Shown here: piece after piece, positions 55,472-64,000 of the stretch
How positions within the stretch are numbered: the stretch's first letter is position 1
Layout of the letters: every line of letters starts with the position of its first letter
Assembly (NCBI RefSeq): GCF_000314855.2
Contig: NZ_KB233222.1
Coordinates: 1,870,774-1,934,773, forward strand
Direction of reading: 5' to 3'
DNA length: 64,000 bases
Source of the DNA: Providencia burhodogranariea DSM 19968
GTDB taxonomy: Bacteria; Pseudomonadota; Gammaproteobacteria; Enterobacterales; Enterobacteriaceae
Notes under the pieces: model-generated
The model's database searches: none
What the model saw: the letters and a program-made list of their open reading frames with translations, nothing else
Told to the model about the DNA's origin: nothing
Translations under genes and position numbers: made by a program

Positions 55472-56290
55472 TTAAGGTGTTGAGTAGACTTTAAAAATGC
55501 TGCTCAAGGGAGCGCTTTGCCCAATTCCAACATCTAATAAAGGCGCATCTGTACCCGGCGTCACACCATTGACTCGGGTGTATCCTAATTTGGTGACTTC
55601 AATTTCAGCGCCGTTACTGATGGCCTTCACATCAAAGAAATATTTACTTTTAGTATCTAAAACGAGATTGCCATTATTGTCGCGACCATCCCATGACATA
55701 TCATAAATATCGGGGTTAACTTTGGTCGCGTAGGCAATAGTTCGAACCACTGCCCTATTTTTGTCACGAATGGTAATTTCGACGCTATCGGCATTTTTAG
55801 GCAGAAAAAAACCAAATGGTGAGGAGATATAATCTCCTTGAGACTCTTCCTTTGGCGCCTCATTGCCGCTGATGCTCTCATCTTCAGGTAACGGGTTAGT
55901 TGGCTTGGATATTATTGCCTCTTTACCATCGCTCTTCTCTATCTTCACTGGCGCGAAAATAATTTCATTTCGCGGGATCAATACCCCTTTCCCCACTAAT
56001 TGAGTCGCTTGTAATGATTGACCAGAACCAATTTGTCGTGATATTCCACCGACACTATCACCGAGTTTATTCATACTCTCGAGTGTGGCTATTTGAGCTA
56101 GTTGACTGGTTAAGTCTGTATTATCCATCGGCTTGGTGGGATCTTGATTTTGCATCTGCGTGACAATCATTTTTAAAAATGTATCGCGCATATCATCATT
56201 TTGACTTTTCTTTGGAATATTACTTTTCAACGCCTCAGGACCGGCGGTTGTATTATCCAAAGAGTCATACATTGTGGCGGCAATCCCCAT
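55472..56290 (-). CDS. flgD: Hook cap/scaffold FlgD
   Basis: Caps the growing hook and is needed for FlgE assembly. 272 residues with the N-terminal FLKMIVTQMQNQDPTKPMDN motif and the tudor/Ig-like core (TIRDKNRAVVRTIAYATKV; YDMSWDGRDNNGN). An acidic linker (residues about 115-155) is longer than in E. coli. GGAGG 6 nt before the ATG. Confidence 0.94.
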   Translation of the reverse strand: MGIAATMYDSLDNTTAGPEALKSNIPKKSQNDDMRDTFLKMIVTQMQNQDPTKPMDNTDLTSQLAQIATLESMNKLGDSVGGISRQIGSGQSLQATQLVGKGVLIPRNEIIFAPVKIEKSDGKEAIISKPTNPLPEDESISGNEAPKEESQGDYISSPFGFFLPKNADSVEITIRDKNRAVVRTIAYATKVNPDIYDMSWDGRDNNGNLVLDTKSKYFFDVKAISNGAEIEVTKLGYTRVNGVTPGTDAPLLDVGIGQSAPLSSIFKVYSTP

Positions 56291-56302
56291 TTCTCGCCTC
56301 CG

Positions 56303-56707
56303 TTACTGACCGAGTGTTAAGGTTTTTTGAAGCAGCGTTTTTGCTGTATTCATCACTTCTAAGTTGGCTTGATAGCTGCGCGAAGCCGATATGGTATTGA
56401 CCATTTCACCAACCATGTCGACATTCGGCATACGCACATAGCCTTTTTCATTTGCCAGCGGATGACCCGGTTTATATTCCAAACGTGGTGCCGCAGGATC
56501 TTCAATTAGTTGGCTAACACGCACACCTCCCACTTCATGGCGACCTTGTGGGGACATTTGGAATATCACTTGTTTCGCACGGTATGGTTCACCGTCAGGG
56601 CCTGCGACACTTTCCGCATTCGCCATGTTACTTGCGCTGACGTTAAGACGCTGTGATTGCGCAGTAAGTGCTGATGCAGAAATATCAAAAATACTTAGTA
56701 ATGCCAT
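56303..56707 (-). CDS. flgC: Proximal rod protein FlgC
   Basis: 134 residues, matching the family, with [20 protein letters not shown] and [20 protein letters not shown] motifs. AAGGG 8 nt before the ATG. 5 bp after flgB. Confidence 0.95.
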   Translation of the reverse strand: MALLSIFDISASALTAQSQRLNVSASNMANAESVAGPDGEPYRAKQVIFQMSPQGRHEVGGVRVSQLIEDPAAPRLEYKPGHPLANEKGYVRMPNVDMVGEMVNTISASRSYQANLEVMNTAKTLLQKTLTLGQ

Positions 56708-56712
56708 AATGA

Positions 56713-57126
56713 TTACCCTTGCTGTAATACCGCCAACATGCTTTTAACGCGGCTATTGATGAATGTAAGATCGGCTTGGTATTTCAAGGTATTATCAGCA
56801 AATTGGCTACGTTCAATATCCATATCGACAGTATTGCCATCCATTGAGGTTTGGTAAGGAACGCGATATTTGAGATCAAGAGCGGATTGTTTCATTCCCC
56901 GCCCTTCAATATGACTTTTTGACGTCACGGCAAGCGCAATACCTTTACCTTTGGCGACGCCACTGTTCGTGGCCTGTTGCAATTGTCGGTTAAAATCGAT
57001 ATCACGAGCTTGATACCCCGGTGTATCTGCATTGGCAATATTTGATGCCAATACGGTTTGTCTTGCTTCGCGCATTGATAAAGCCTGTTGCTGAAAAGCA
57101 AACGTGGTATTTAATTTATCAATCAT
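56713..57126 (-). CDS. flgB: Proximal rod protein FlgB
   Basis: 137 residues with [20 protein letters not shown], then [15 protein letters not shown]. The ATG at 57126 has GAGGGT upstream and gives the family start ([11 protein letters not shown]); ten more codons are open. First gene of flgBCDEFGHIJ, divergent from flgA across 251 bp, where the FlhD4C2-dependent promoters are expected. Confidence 0.95.
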   Translation of the reverse strand: MIDKLNTTFAFQQQALSMREARQTVLASNIANADTPGYQARDIDFNRQLQQATNSGVAKGKGIALAVTSKSHIEGRGMKQSALDLKYRVPYQTSMDGNTVDMDIERSQFADNTLKYQADLTFINSRVKSMLAVLQQG

Positions 57127-57377
57127 ATGTACCCTCAATGAATTTGCACTTATCAATCACTCGATAGAATAAGCTGCTACATGCCTGATGATTTGCTGAC
57201 AGTCATCCAATTAATGAAATGACAATATAGAAATTCGACGGACGTATATTAACGGCTTACAAAAAATCTAATGGTAGGATAAAGGCAAAATAATTAACTT
57301 ATTTGGCTCATTCATTATTGGTGACATGCGTAAACTCCGAGCCTGTGAAAGTTTATTTTGATGGAAAAGGCAATCGA

Positions 57378-58034
57378 ATGAACGGTTTTCGTACCACACT
57401 ATTGAGTATTTTAGTTTTATTGACGACGACTGCGCAGGCTGCTTTGCCACAAGATATCAATAATTATTTTCGTAAGATTTATCCCAAGCCCTATCAGGTT
57501 TCTATTGAAATCAAAACACCGATTGAGCGCTGGCCTACCTGTGATAAGCCGCAAATATATTCTCCTATTAATGGCCGTAATATGGGTAATGTATCGCTAC
57601 CCGTTCAATGCGGTAAGAAAAAACAATTTATTCAATTAACCATCAATGTCATTGGGCAATACTTTGTCGCGACACGAAACATCACTCGTGGTGAAAAGAT
57701 TGAATTTGTCGATATCGGCACGAAGAAAGGGTTATTACATAAATTACCAACAGGTGCAGTACGCGATAAAGTTACACTGCGTGGAAATATTACATTGCGT
57801 GATATTAGGGCTGGCCAGACGATTACCAGCGCTATGTTACGTCGCCCATGGGCTATTAAGGCTGGGCAAACTGTACATGTATTTGCCAATGGTGATAATT
57901 TTTCAGTGAAATATGAAGGACGAGCCATTAATAATGCAATCACAGGTGAAAATACACGAGTTCGTTTAGTCAATGGCCAAGTCGTTAATGGCGAAGCTTT
58001 AGAGAATGGCAGTGTACAGATAGCTCTTAAATAG
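57378..58034 (+). CDS. flgA: P-ring assembly chaperone FlgA
   Basis: Periplasmic chaperone for FlgI. 218 residues with a Sec signal peptide (about 1-21, ending TTAQAALPQ) and the C-terminal SAF-type domain (GQYFVATRNITRGEKIEFVD; MLRRPWAIKAGQTVHVFANG). AAGG lies before the ATG at 57378; 25 upstream codons are open but lack family similarity. Divergent from flgB. Normally followed at once by flgM; here a 337-bp gap with repeats intervenes. Confidence 0.94.
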   Translation: MNGFRTTLLSILVLLTTTAQAALPQDINNYFRKIYPKPYQVSIEIKTPIERWPTCDKPQIYSPINGRNMGNVSLPVQCGKKKQFIQLTINVIGQYFVATRNITRGEKIEFVDIGTKKGLLHKLPTGAVRDKVTLRGNITLRDIRAGQTITSAMLRRPWAIKAGQTVHVFANGDNFSVKYEGRAINNAITGENTRVRLVNGQVVNGEALENGSVQIALK

Positions 58035-58107
58035 CAAAACGATTTCAATGGTCGCGTTTCATCGTCTATTATCTAGTTGTATTACAACGTTATTCTGAAA
58101 ATTGAGT

Positions 58108-58156
58108 TCTATCGTTTTTGAATTCTGTCATTTTTGAATTCTGTCGTTTTTGAATA
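58108..58156 (+). repeat. Short tandem repeat after flgA
   Basis: A 16-17-bp unit (CGTTTTTGAATTCTGTC and a variant with A for G) occurs two and a half times. No stem-loop terminator was found, so it does not explain how flgA transcription ends. Confidence 0.6.
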
Positions 58157-58185
58157 AAAGATAATACGCAGACTTTGTTCTAAAG

Positions 58186-58295
58186 ATTTCGGATAGTCAC
58201 TAGGCGGCAACTGAACGGATCCTAGGAGCATACATAAGTATGTGACTAGGATACGTGAACGCAGCTACAACGTGAGAATTCGAAAGATGACGAAC
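58186..58295 (+). repeat. ERIC/IRU element between flgA and flgM
   Basis: About 110 bp with the same core as the first copy (GGAGCATACATAAGTATGTG) and a degenerate right arm (GAGAATTCGAAAGATGACGA). It ends 16 bp before the flgM -35 box. Confidence 0.82.
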
Positions 58296-58310
58296 AAATG
58301 ATGAACAAAT

Positions 58311-58337
58311 TAAAGAAAGACAAAACAAAGCCGATAT
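58311..58337 (+). promoter_or_regulatory. Sigma-28 promoter of flgMN
   Basis: TAAAG, 14 nt, GCCGATAT: near-perfect FliA promoter, 35 bp before flgM. It lets FliA boost its own anti-sigma factor and the FlgKL chaperone. Confidence 0.9.
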
Positions 58338-58371
58338 ATGGTTTGAAAAACATCGGAATAGGAAAAACATC

Positions 58372-58683
58372 ATGGCCATTGAACAAACACCTGCAATCTC
58401 AGCATTAACTCAAATTAGCACTCGTGATCCTAACGATGCGGCGACGTCTCTTCGCGATAAAAATATATCAACTCCAGAATCGGTCAAAGAAAGTTCATTC
58501 TCACCAAGTGAGTTGCAAAAAAAACTATTACAACCTCAAGCAAGTGATATTAATGCCAAAAAAGTTGAAAAGATTAAGCTTGCGATTAAACACAGTACGT
58601 TACAAAAGGATGTAGACAAAATTGCAGATGGCATTTTACGCGATGCTTACGAAGTTATGTTATCCATTAAATCAGATAATTAA
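58372..58683 (+). CDS. flgM: Anti-sigma-28 factor FlgM
   Basis: Binds FliA in the cytoplasm until secreted through the completed hook-basal body. 103 residues: disordered, Ser/Asn/Asp-rich N-terminus and C-terminal FliA-binding helices (AKKVEKIKLAIKHSTLQKDV; DKIADGILRDAYEVML). Two bp before flgN. Confidence 0.92.
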   Translation: MAIEQTPAISALTQISTRDPNDAATSLRDKNISTPESVKESSFSPSELQKKLLQPQASDINAKKVEKIKLAIKHSTLQKDVDKIADGILRDAYEVMLSIKSDN

Positions 58684-58684
58684 A

Positions 58685-59125
58685 ATGAACAACGAATTAC
58701 TCACATTGTTAGAGCAACAGCTGACACATCTACAGTCATTACAAATCGTCATGAAAAATGAAGAATTATTGTTAAGTTACCATCGTGTCCCAGCATCACC
58801 TTTTCAGGAAACAACTGAACAAAAACGTTTTTTGGTAGCGACGATTAGTCATGGTGAGACACATCGATTACGTCTCGAACAAGATAACCAAATTACAGCG
58901 CCCTATGACAATAACCTTACGTTATTTCCTCTATGGGTTGCTATAAAAGAGCTAACCTCAACTCTGAAAGAACTGAATTACCGAAATCTCCAAATGTTAC
59001 AATTGCACATCGAACTCAATAACCAACGCATTCTCTTTATGAAAAAGCATAATAATCAATCAACCTATGGCGCGGATGGTTTAGAACAAAAACATCTTAT
59101 ATTGGGCAAAAAAATCTCGATTTGA
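58685..59125 (+). CDS. flgN: FlgK/FlgL export chaperone FlgN
   Basis: Delivers the junction proteins FlgK and FlgL to the export gate. 146 residues, long helices typical of FlgN (LLTLLEQQLTHLQSLQIVMK; LQMLQLHIELNNQRILFM). Family sequence is weakly conserved; position after flgM and helical pattern carry the call. It starts 1 bp after the flgM stop. Confidence 0.87.
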   Translation: MNNELLTLLEQQLTHLQSLQIVMKNEELLLSYHRVPASPFQETTEQKRFLVATISHGETHRLRLEQDNQITAPYDNNLTLFPLWVAIKELTSTLKELNYRNLQMLQLHIELNNQRILFMKKHNNQSTYGADGLEQKHLILGKKISI

Positions 59126-59382
59126 ATTTATATATCTTATTGAATACCTCATTAACAATTAATAAATTTATTATCACCAAACTTATCCAACTATAATTAT
59201 TGGCCATTTCGCACTAGGCTTTAATAAAATGGCTTGTAAGTGCCGAGTAAAACTATCTTTTTAGCCACAACAATTACTGCAATTTTAGTCGCTAATTACC
59301 TAATGGTATCGACAAATTCCCCCTAGCAATTAAACTATTATATGAGTAAATAATATGAGAATACATTCATGTCATTCCCTTA

Positions 59383-59450
59383 TATTCCACTATTCCACTA
59401 TTCCACTATTCCACTATTCCACTATTCCACTATTCCACTATTCCACTATT
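59383..59450. repeat. Octanucleotide tandem repeat, 8 copies
   Basis: TATTCCAC is repeated eight times without change, followed by a partial TATT. Perfect copies suggest slippage-prone DNA; it is intergenic between flgN and the flhA 3' end. Confidence 0.95.
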
Positions 59451-59649
59451 AAAATACTTTACCTATTGACTATTGACCTTTGCTACTTAGTTTTACTGCA
59501 ATATTGATTAGAGTAGTATTAATTTCATCATGTCACGTCTTGAAGTAATTTAAAAATCTCATCACAATTCAACTCATAAATGAAAAGCCTCTTTCAATCT
59601 CGATTAAAAGCGATTTTTTGCTGTATTGAGCAATGCAGCCTAGTTCACT

Positions 59650-59671
59650 AAGCCGCAAGCTTCGGTTTTTA
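59650..59671 (+). terminator. Probable terminator for flgMN
   Basis: AAGCCG pairs with CGGTTT (one G-U) around a 7-nt loop, followed by Ts. Confidence 0.5.
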
Positions 59672-59679
59672 ATTCGAAT

Positions 59680-59707
59680 AAAAATTGACCTTAAAAGAAC
59701 AATTTTT
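59680..59707 (-). terminator. Probable terminator for flhBA
   Basis: On the minus strand, AAAAATTG pairs with CAATTTTT around a 12-nt loop; the T run lies in the descending arm. It starts directly after the flhA stop. Confidence 0.55.
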
Positions 59708-59708
59708 C

Positions 59709-61805
59709 CTAGCTTCCGCTTATCATCGACGTCATTCGAATTTTACGGGAGTCATTCAGTTCAAGGTTCGACATCACAACTAATTGAGGCAAACTTCGAC
59801 GCAGGAAACGAGATAAAATTAAACGCAATCCATGATTAACCAATAACACTGTTGGTGACCCCATAGCTTCTTGATGCCCTATTGCCTCTTCAGCTTGTAT
59901 TTGAATAAATTGTGCCAAGTTTGGCTCTAAACCACCGCCATTTTTAGCCGTTTGTAATAAAATTTGTTCAAGATTAGCATCAAGTCCAATGACTTGAATT
60001 TCCTCTGAATTTCCAAACCATTGCTGAGTAATTGCTCTTCCTAATGCAATACGTACCTGCGAGGTCAAATAATCTGTATCTTTTTGCTCGCCATTTTCTC
60101 CCACCATTTCAGCTAGGGTTTCAACTATGGAGCGCATATCACGGATCATTACGTCTTCTAATAATAAATTCTGTAATACTCGATGCAAAATAGTGAGTGA
60201 AATCGTGTCTGGTATAAGATTATCAGCCAGTTTTGGCATCTCTTTTTTCACTCGCTCATAGAGCATTTGAGCTTCTTGGCGACCAAATAGTGTACTCGAA
60301 TTTTGCAATAAAATTTGATTAAAATGAGTTGCTACTGCCGTGCTCGCGGAAACAACGGTATAACCTTGAATTTGTGCCTGTTCACGCAGATCATCATCGA
60401 CCCAAATTGCCGGTAAACCAAAAGCAGGTTCCTTGGTCATATCACCTTGCAATGTACCAACAACATTTCCTGGATCAATAGCCAAACAGCGCCCCGGCTG
60501 TGCTTCACCGCGACCAACTTCAGCACCTTTAATGAGAATTCGGTATTCACAAGGGGACAGTTCTAAATTATCGCAAATATGCACCACAGGAGGTAAATAT
60601 CCAACCTCTTGTGCAAATTTTTTACGAAGACCGCGGATCCGCCCAAGTAACTCGCCTTGCTGCTCATTATCCACAAGTGGAATCAAACGATAACCAACTT
60701 CCATGGCTAATAGATCTTCGAGTTGGACATCATCCCATGTAGCTTCAACGACTTTATTTGCATCTTGGAAATGCTTCATCTGACTATCATCAGATAGGCT
60801 CCCCGGCTGTTTCTCTTTGTGAACTAAATACCAACCCAGGCCAGCTAAGGCTGCGGTAAATAATAAAAACACAAAATTTGGCATACCTGGAATTAAGCCA
60901 ATAAGACCTAATACGCTAGCACTTAACCACATAACTCTTGGATTATTAAATAGTTGGGAGACCATTTGTTCTCCCACATCTTCGTCAGTTGCAACTCTAG
61001 TAACAATGACACCTGCCGCTGTTGATATTATTAAAGCTGGAATTTGAGCAACTAACCCATCACCGATCGTCAGTAATGTATAAACGCTAGCAGCATCACT
61101 GAGTGTCATATCGTGCTGACCAACACCGATAATCAGCCCTCCGATTACGTTGATCACCATAATCATAATCCCCGCGATAGCATCACCTCGCACAAATTTA
61201 CTGGCACCATCCATAGAACCATAAAAATCAGCTTCTTGAGTCACTTCTGCACGGCGTTTTTTAGCCTCCTCATCATTAATAACGCCTGCATTCAAATCGG
61301 CATCTATCGCCATTTGCTTGCCCGGCATTCCATCTAATACAAACCGCGCCCCTACTTCGGCGATACGCCCAGCACCTTTAGTGATGACCATAAAGTTAAT
61401 CAAAATTAAAATAATGAAAATCACAATACCGATGGCAAAATTACCACCAACAAGGAAGTGACCAAAAGCTTCGACAACCTTTCCAGCAGCATCAGGTCCT
61501 GTATGCCCGTCGAGTAAAATAATACGTGTTGATGCAATGTTTAAAGATAAACGTAATAACGTTGCAAAAAGTAAAATAGTTGGAAATGCCGCAAATTCTA
61601 AAGTGTGCTTTGTGAACATCGCAACTAGTAGCACCATGATGGATAAAGCGATATTAAACGTGAACAATAAATCCAATATAAAAGCAGGTAATGGTAGTAC
61701 CATCATCGATAAGATAAGTAATATTAGAACCGGTCCAGCGAGGAGCTGCCATTGGGTACCCTGTAAATTTTTCGGCAATTTTAATAGTTCAACCAAGTTA
61801 GCCAT
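59709..61805 (-). CDS. flhA: Flagellar export gate protein FlhA
   Basis: Forms the nonameric export-gate ring and uses the proton motive force. 698 residues: eight N-terminal membrane segments, the FHIPEP-family signature (GARFVLDGMPGKQMAIDADL), and a large cytoplasmic docking domain for chaperone-substrate complexes (residues about 330-698). The ATG at 61805 overlaps the flhB stop by 8 nt and fits the family; seven extra upstream codons are open. Downstream flhE is absent. Confidence 0.95.
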   Translation of the reverse strand: MANLVELLKLPKNLQGTQWQLLAGPVLILLILSMMVLPLPAFILDLLFTFNIALSIMVLLVAMFTKHTLEFAAFPTILLFATLLRLSLNIASTRIILLDGHTGPDAAGKVVEAFGHFLVGGNFAIGIVIFIILILINFMVITKGAGRIAEVGARFVLDGMPGKQMAIDADLNAGVINDEEAKKRRAEVTQEADFYGSMDGASKFVRGDAIAGIMIMVINVIGGLIIGVGQHDMTLSDAASVYTLLTIGDGLVAQIPALIISTAAGVIVTRVATDEDVGEQMVSQLFNNPRVMWLSASVLGLIGLIPGMPNFVFLLFTAALAGLGWYLVHKEKQPGSLSDDSQMKHFQDANKVVEATWDDVQLEDLLAMEVGYRLIPLVDNEQQGELLGRIRGLRKKFAQEVGYLPPVVHICDNLELSPCEYRILIKGAEVGRGEAQPGRCLAIDPGNVVGTLQGDMTKEPAFGLPAIWVDDDLREQAQIQGYTVVSASTAVATHFNQILLQNSSTLFGRQEAQMLYERVKKEMPKLADNLIPDTISLTILHRVLQNLLLEDVMIRDMRSIVETLAEMVGENGEQKDTDYLTSQVRIALGRAITQQWFGNSEEIQVIGLDANLEQILLQTAKNGGGLEPNLAQFIQIQAEEAIGHQEAMGSPTVLLVNHGLRLILSRFLRRSLPQLVVMSNLELNDSRKIRMTSMISGS

Positions 61806-62949
61806 CGTGATTATTTTCTCCAGCAAAATCTAGTGCCAATGGCACAGGTAAATTTTTCGGCCTTCTTGGTTTTAAACCACCTTCATGCCGCCAGCGCCGT
61901 AGTTGATAAACCCATGCTAATACTTCAGCCACCGCGGCATACAAAGCAATTGGGATACTTTGCCCTATTTCTGCATGGCGATATAATGCCCGTGCAAGTG
62001 GGGGGGCTTCTATCTGTAAAATTCGATATTCTTGCCCTATTGTCTTAATTCGTAGAGCCAATACCCCTGCTCCTTTTGCAAGTACTTTGGGTGCTCCCAT
62101 TTTTTTATCATCATATTTCAATGCAATAGCGTAATGAGTGGGATTGGTCACAATCACATCAGCATGTAGCACATCAGACATCATTCGATTACGGGCGATT
62201 GCACGCCGCTGTTGACGAATTTTTGCCTTTATTTGTGGATCACCTTCTTGCTGTTTAAATTCATCCTTAAGTTCTTGACGACTCATACGCAATTTCTTTA
62301 AATGAGAATGAAACTGATAAAACACATCAAATGCCACCATTGGGATCAATAAAAAAACAATCAAATAACCGGCGAAAAGGACTTTATGCAGTGCATTTGC
62401 TAATGCCGTAACTGGCGATTCATTCACTAAATGCAACAATGATGACCCGTTTTGCCATAAAAAAATGGTTGCCCCTAGCCCAACAAATAATGATTTCAAA
62501 ATAGCTTTAAACAACTCTGAAAGTGCATTTATCGAAAAAATTCGTTTCAAACCTTTTACTGGATTGAGCTTTTTTAAATCGAATTTAATCAGCTTACTAT
62601 TAAATACTAAGCCGCCCATTAATGATGAAGCTGAAATTCCAACGAAGGCTAGCCCCCCAATAACCGGAAATAAAGCAAATAGAGCCTCACTCACCATTCG
62701 TCCGAAATAACTCACCATTAGCATTGCATTTTGAATATAGTGCCCATCAAAAATAAAACCTTGGCGGAAAATATGATGCAGTTTATTCGCAAGATGACCT
62801 CCACTAAGCCATAACAAACTAATACCTGCCAACATCATCATTATTGAGTTCAACTCTTTCGAACGAACTATCTGCCCATCGTCTTTGGCTTTTTGTTTTT
62901 TATGGGTCGTTGGATCTTCTGTTTTTTCTACATCACTGTCGTCAGACAC
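61798..62949 (-). CDS. flhB: Flagellar export switch protein FlhB
   Basis: Membrane gate protein that switches substrate specificity after autocleavage. 383 residues: cytoplasmic lead (SDDSDVEKTEDPTTHKKQKA), four membrane segments, and the autocleavage site NPTH at Asn269-Pro270-Thr271-His272, the same numbering as Salmonella. It starts with GTG (AAGGAAACGGC just upstream), matching family N-termini. First gene of flhBA; no cheZ lies upstream within the window. Confidence 0.94.
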   Translation of the reverse strand: MSDDSDVEKTEDPTTHKKQKAKDDGQIVRSKELNSIMMMLAGISLLWLSGGHLANKLHHIFRQGFIFDGHYIQNAMLMVSYFGRMVSEALFALFPVIGGLAFVGISASSLMGGLVFNSKLIKFDLKKLNPVKGLKRIFSINALSELFKAILKSLFVGLGATIFLWQNGSSLLHLVNESPVTALANALHKVLFAGYLIVFLLIPMVAFDVFYQFHSHLKKLRMSRQELKDEFKQQEGDPQIKAKIRQQRRAIARNRMMSDVLHADVIVTNPTHYAIALKYDDKKMGAPKVLAKGAGVLALRIKTIGQEYRILQIEAPPLARALYRHAEIGQSIPIALYAAVAEVLAWVYQLRRWRHEGGLKPRRPKNLPVPLALDFAGENNHDG

Positions 62950-63234
62950 GCCGTTTCCTTGCTCATCCGCAAATTAGGAGTTTGTGCTATAGCATGACAG
63001 AGTGTAAAAAATTCAATGCTAGAAATTAGATAAGGTTCGCAAAGGTTATTTAACCATTGAGTAATTTGTCATTTGTTTTGCGAAAGGCATCGATAAAATC
63101 GTTTTTTATGTTAAAAACATCGAGATACCATCAAAAAATGGCGTTACAGTAAATAAAAGGAAAAAAACAAACGAGATTAGGCAATAAATGAATACTTATA
63201 ATCGAAAGTTATCAGGAACTGTATTGCAAACAAA
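62950..63234. other. Upstream region of flhB
   Basis: AT-rich; must contain the flhB promoter. No convincing gene or repeat seen. Confidence 0.5.
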
Positions 63235-63470
63235 ATGAACGTCGAACAACAATTAATGCAGCACTCCTTAGATAACAAACTGTATACGCCAATCGATCAG
63301 GTTACTGACAATTTCGCTTGGGTCTATAGCCGTATTACCCTCGTCAAGCCTTATTTGATAGCAGTCCTATGGAAGTGACTATTTACGGTTTAAGCCCAAA
63401 TCAGCCTGAAGAAAACCATTACGATGCAATTAGTACAATGCATATCATTAATCTACATCAATATAATTAA
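63235..63470 (+). pseudogene. Small frameshifted ORF, unidentified
   Basis: Frame 1 from the ATG at 63235 gives 47 residues (MNVEQQLMQHSLDNKLYTPI, then DNFAWVYSRITLVKPY) and stops at 63378. A second frame continues the same style (FDSSPMEVTIYGLSPNQ, ending MHIINLHQYN) to a stop at 63470. Joining them near 63350 gives a single protein of about 77 residues, so this looks like a gene broken by one frameshift or a sequencing error. No family recognised; ribosome site weak. Confidence 0.4.
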
Positions 63471-64000
63471 AACTAACTTATAGATAAATCAGCTCTAGTG
63501 AATTGGTCGCATTCACATACTAAACACTTGGAATAATAGCATCTTAATTATGCTTTCTATTCATTTTAAAAAATAGAGACAAAAAAACAAAAAATGCCTC
63601 TTACATTTAATTAAGAGTAATTTTTCGCTGTATTGAGCGGTATTTTCTTAGTTTATTAGTTGGTTAATCATTTACTTCATTATTTTTTATAATAAATGAT
63701 GATTAAATAACTCACTTTCACTTTCACTTTCACTTTAATATTAATTTATCTTCAATGTTTAATAACAACAATTGAATTATTGATTAAATTAATCATTTAT
63801 ATTTTAGTAGTGAAAGCTACCCCCCAATAATTAAGATGAAACGAAACCATTAAAACATGAATAGCAGTGGATGTTGTTCAATGATTTTAAAGTTTAAATT
63901 ATAATATAATTATTTAATTACAATGAAAGTTAAAAAAAACAACAAATAATTGTAATACATTGAAGTTTAATAACAATATTTTAATTATTCTCGTGTGATA
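63471..64000. other. AT-rich end of window without genes
   Basis: No coding signal. It contains a segment similar to 59579-59640 (near 63590-63650, sharing GCTGTATTGAGC after a T run) and a short CTTTCA tandem repeat (63715-63735). Confidence 0.5.

Larger units (their letters stand above)
59126..59708. other. Non-coding region between convergent flgN and flhA
   Basis: No gene seen; in particular no flhE, which follows flhA in E. coli. It holds an 8-bp tandem repeat (59383-59450), a segment repeated near 63590 (about 59579-59640), a plus-strand hairpin (AAGCCG with CGGTTT, 59650-59671) and a minus-strand hairpin with T run (59680-59707). Confidence 0.6.

Overview
The window is a stretch of an AT-rich enterobacterial chromosome. 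Gene content, protein similarity to E. coli and Salmonella homologues, ERIC-like repeats, and a single contiguous flagellar supercluster next to bet and kdg genes fit Morganellaceae. Providencia is my best guess; the species cannot be decided from the sequence.

Layout. 1-3912: osmoprotectant choline genes, partial betB and betI on the minus strand, divergent from the choline transporter betT. 3971-7353: a small exported protein, then the 2-keto-3-deoxygluconate genes kdgR, kdgK and eda, with a recognisable KdgR box. 7703-26146: flagellar block 1, with fliA, fliC, fliDST, a peptide deformylase, fliE, fliFGHIJK and fliLMNOPQR. 26147-46946: a roughly 20.8-kb accessory island. 46947-59125: flagellar block 2, flgLKJIHGFEDCB on the minus strand and flgAMN on the plus strand. 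59709-62949: flhA and flhB. 62950-64000: AT-rich, with one short frameshifted ORF.

The accessory island sits where fliR and flgL should be close neighbours. It is bookended by type I-F CRISPR arrays: array 1 (9 repeats) next to fliR, array 3 (17 repeats) next to flgL, and array 2 (13 repeats) inside, directly downstream of a complete I-F operon (cas1, cas2-3, cas8f, cas5f, cas7f, cas6f). All three arrays are read on the minus strand. Their leaders are phased identically: an AAAATACCTT box and a TATTGTTTT box begin 56 and 89 nt from the end of the first repeat in every array. The island also holds an EntD-like phosphopantetheinyl transferase, an exported FAD dehydrogenase with two c-type cytochromes that look like a split triheme subunit, a papain-like (Cys-His-Asp) possible effector, a ribbon-helix-helix protein and an AbiE toxin-antitoxin pair.

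The most unusual feature is the arrangement of lone CRISPR repeats. An orphan repeat identical to the array 3 consensus lies beyond the AbiE and RHH genes, and decayed repeats lie on both sides of the effector-like gene. Cargo genes therefore seem to have landed in, or been captured by, older arrays.

How the genes work together. FliA transcribes late flagellar genes, and sigma-28 promoters with the correct 14-nt spacing are visible before fliC, fliD, flgK and flgM. FlgM restrains FliA until it is exported through the FlhAB/FliPQR gate, powered by FliHIJ. The fli genes build the MS ring, C ring and export gate; the flg genes build the rod, rings, hook and junction; FliD, FliS and FliT cap and chaperone the filament. 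Two oddities are a hairpin plus ERIC element splitting fliP from fliQR, and the absence of fliZ and flhE from their usual places.
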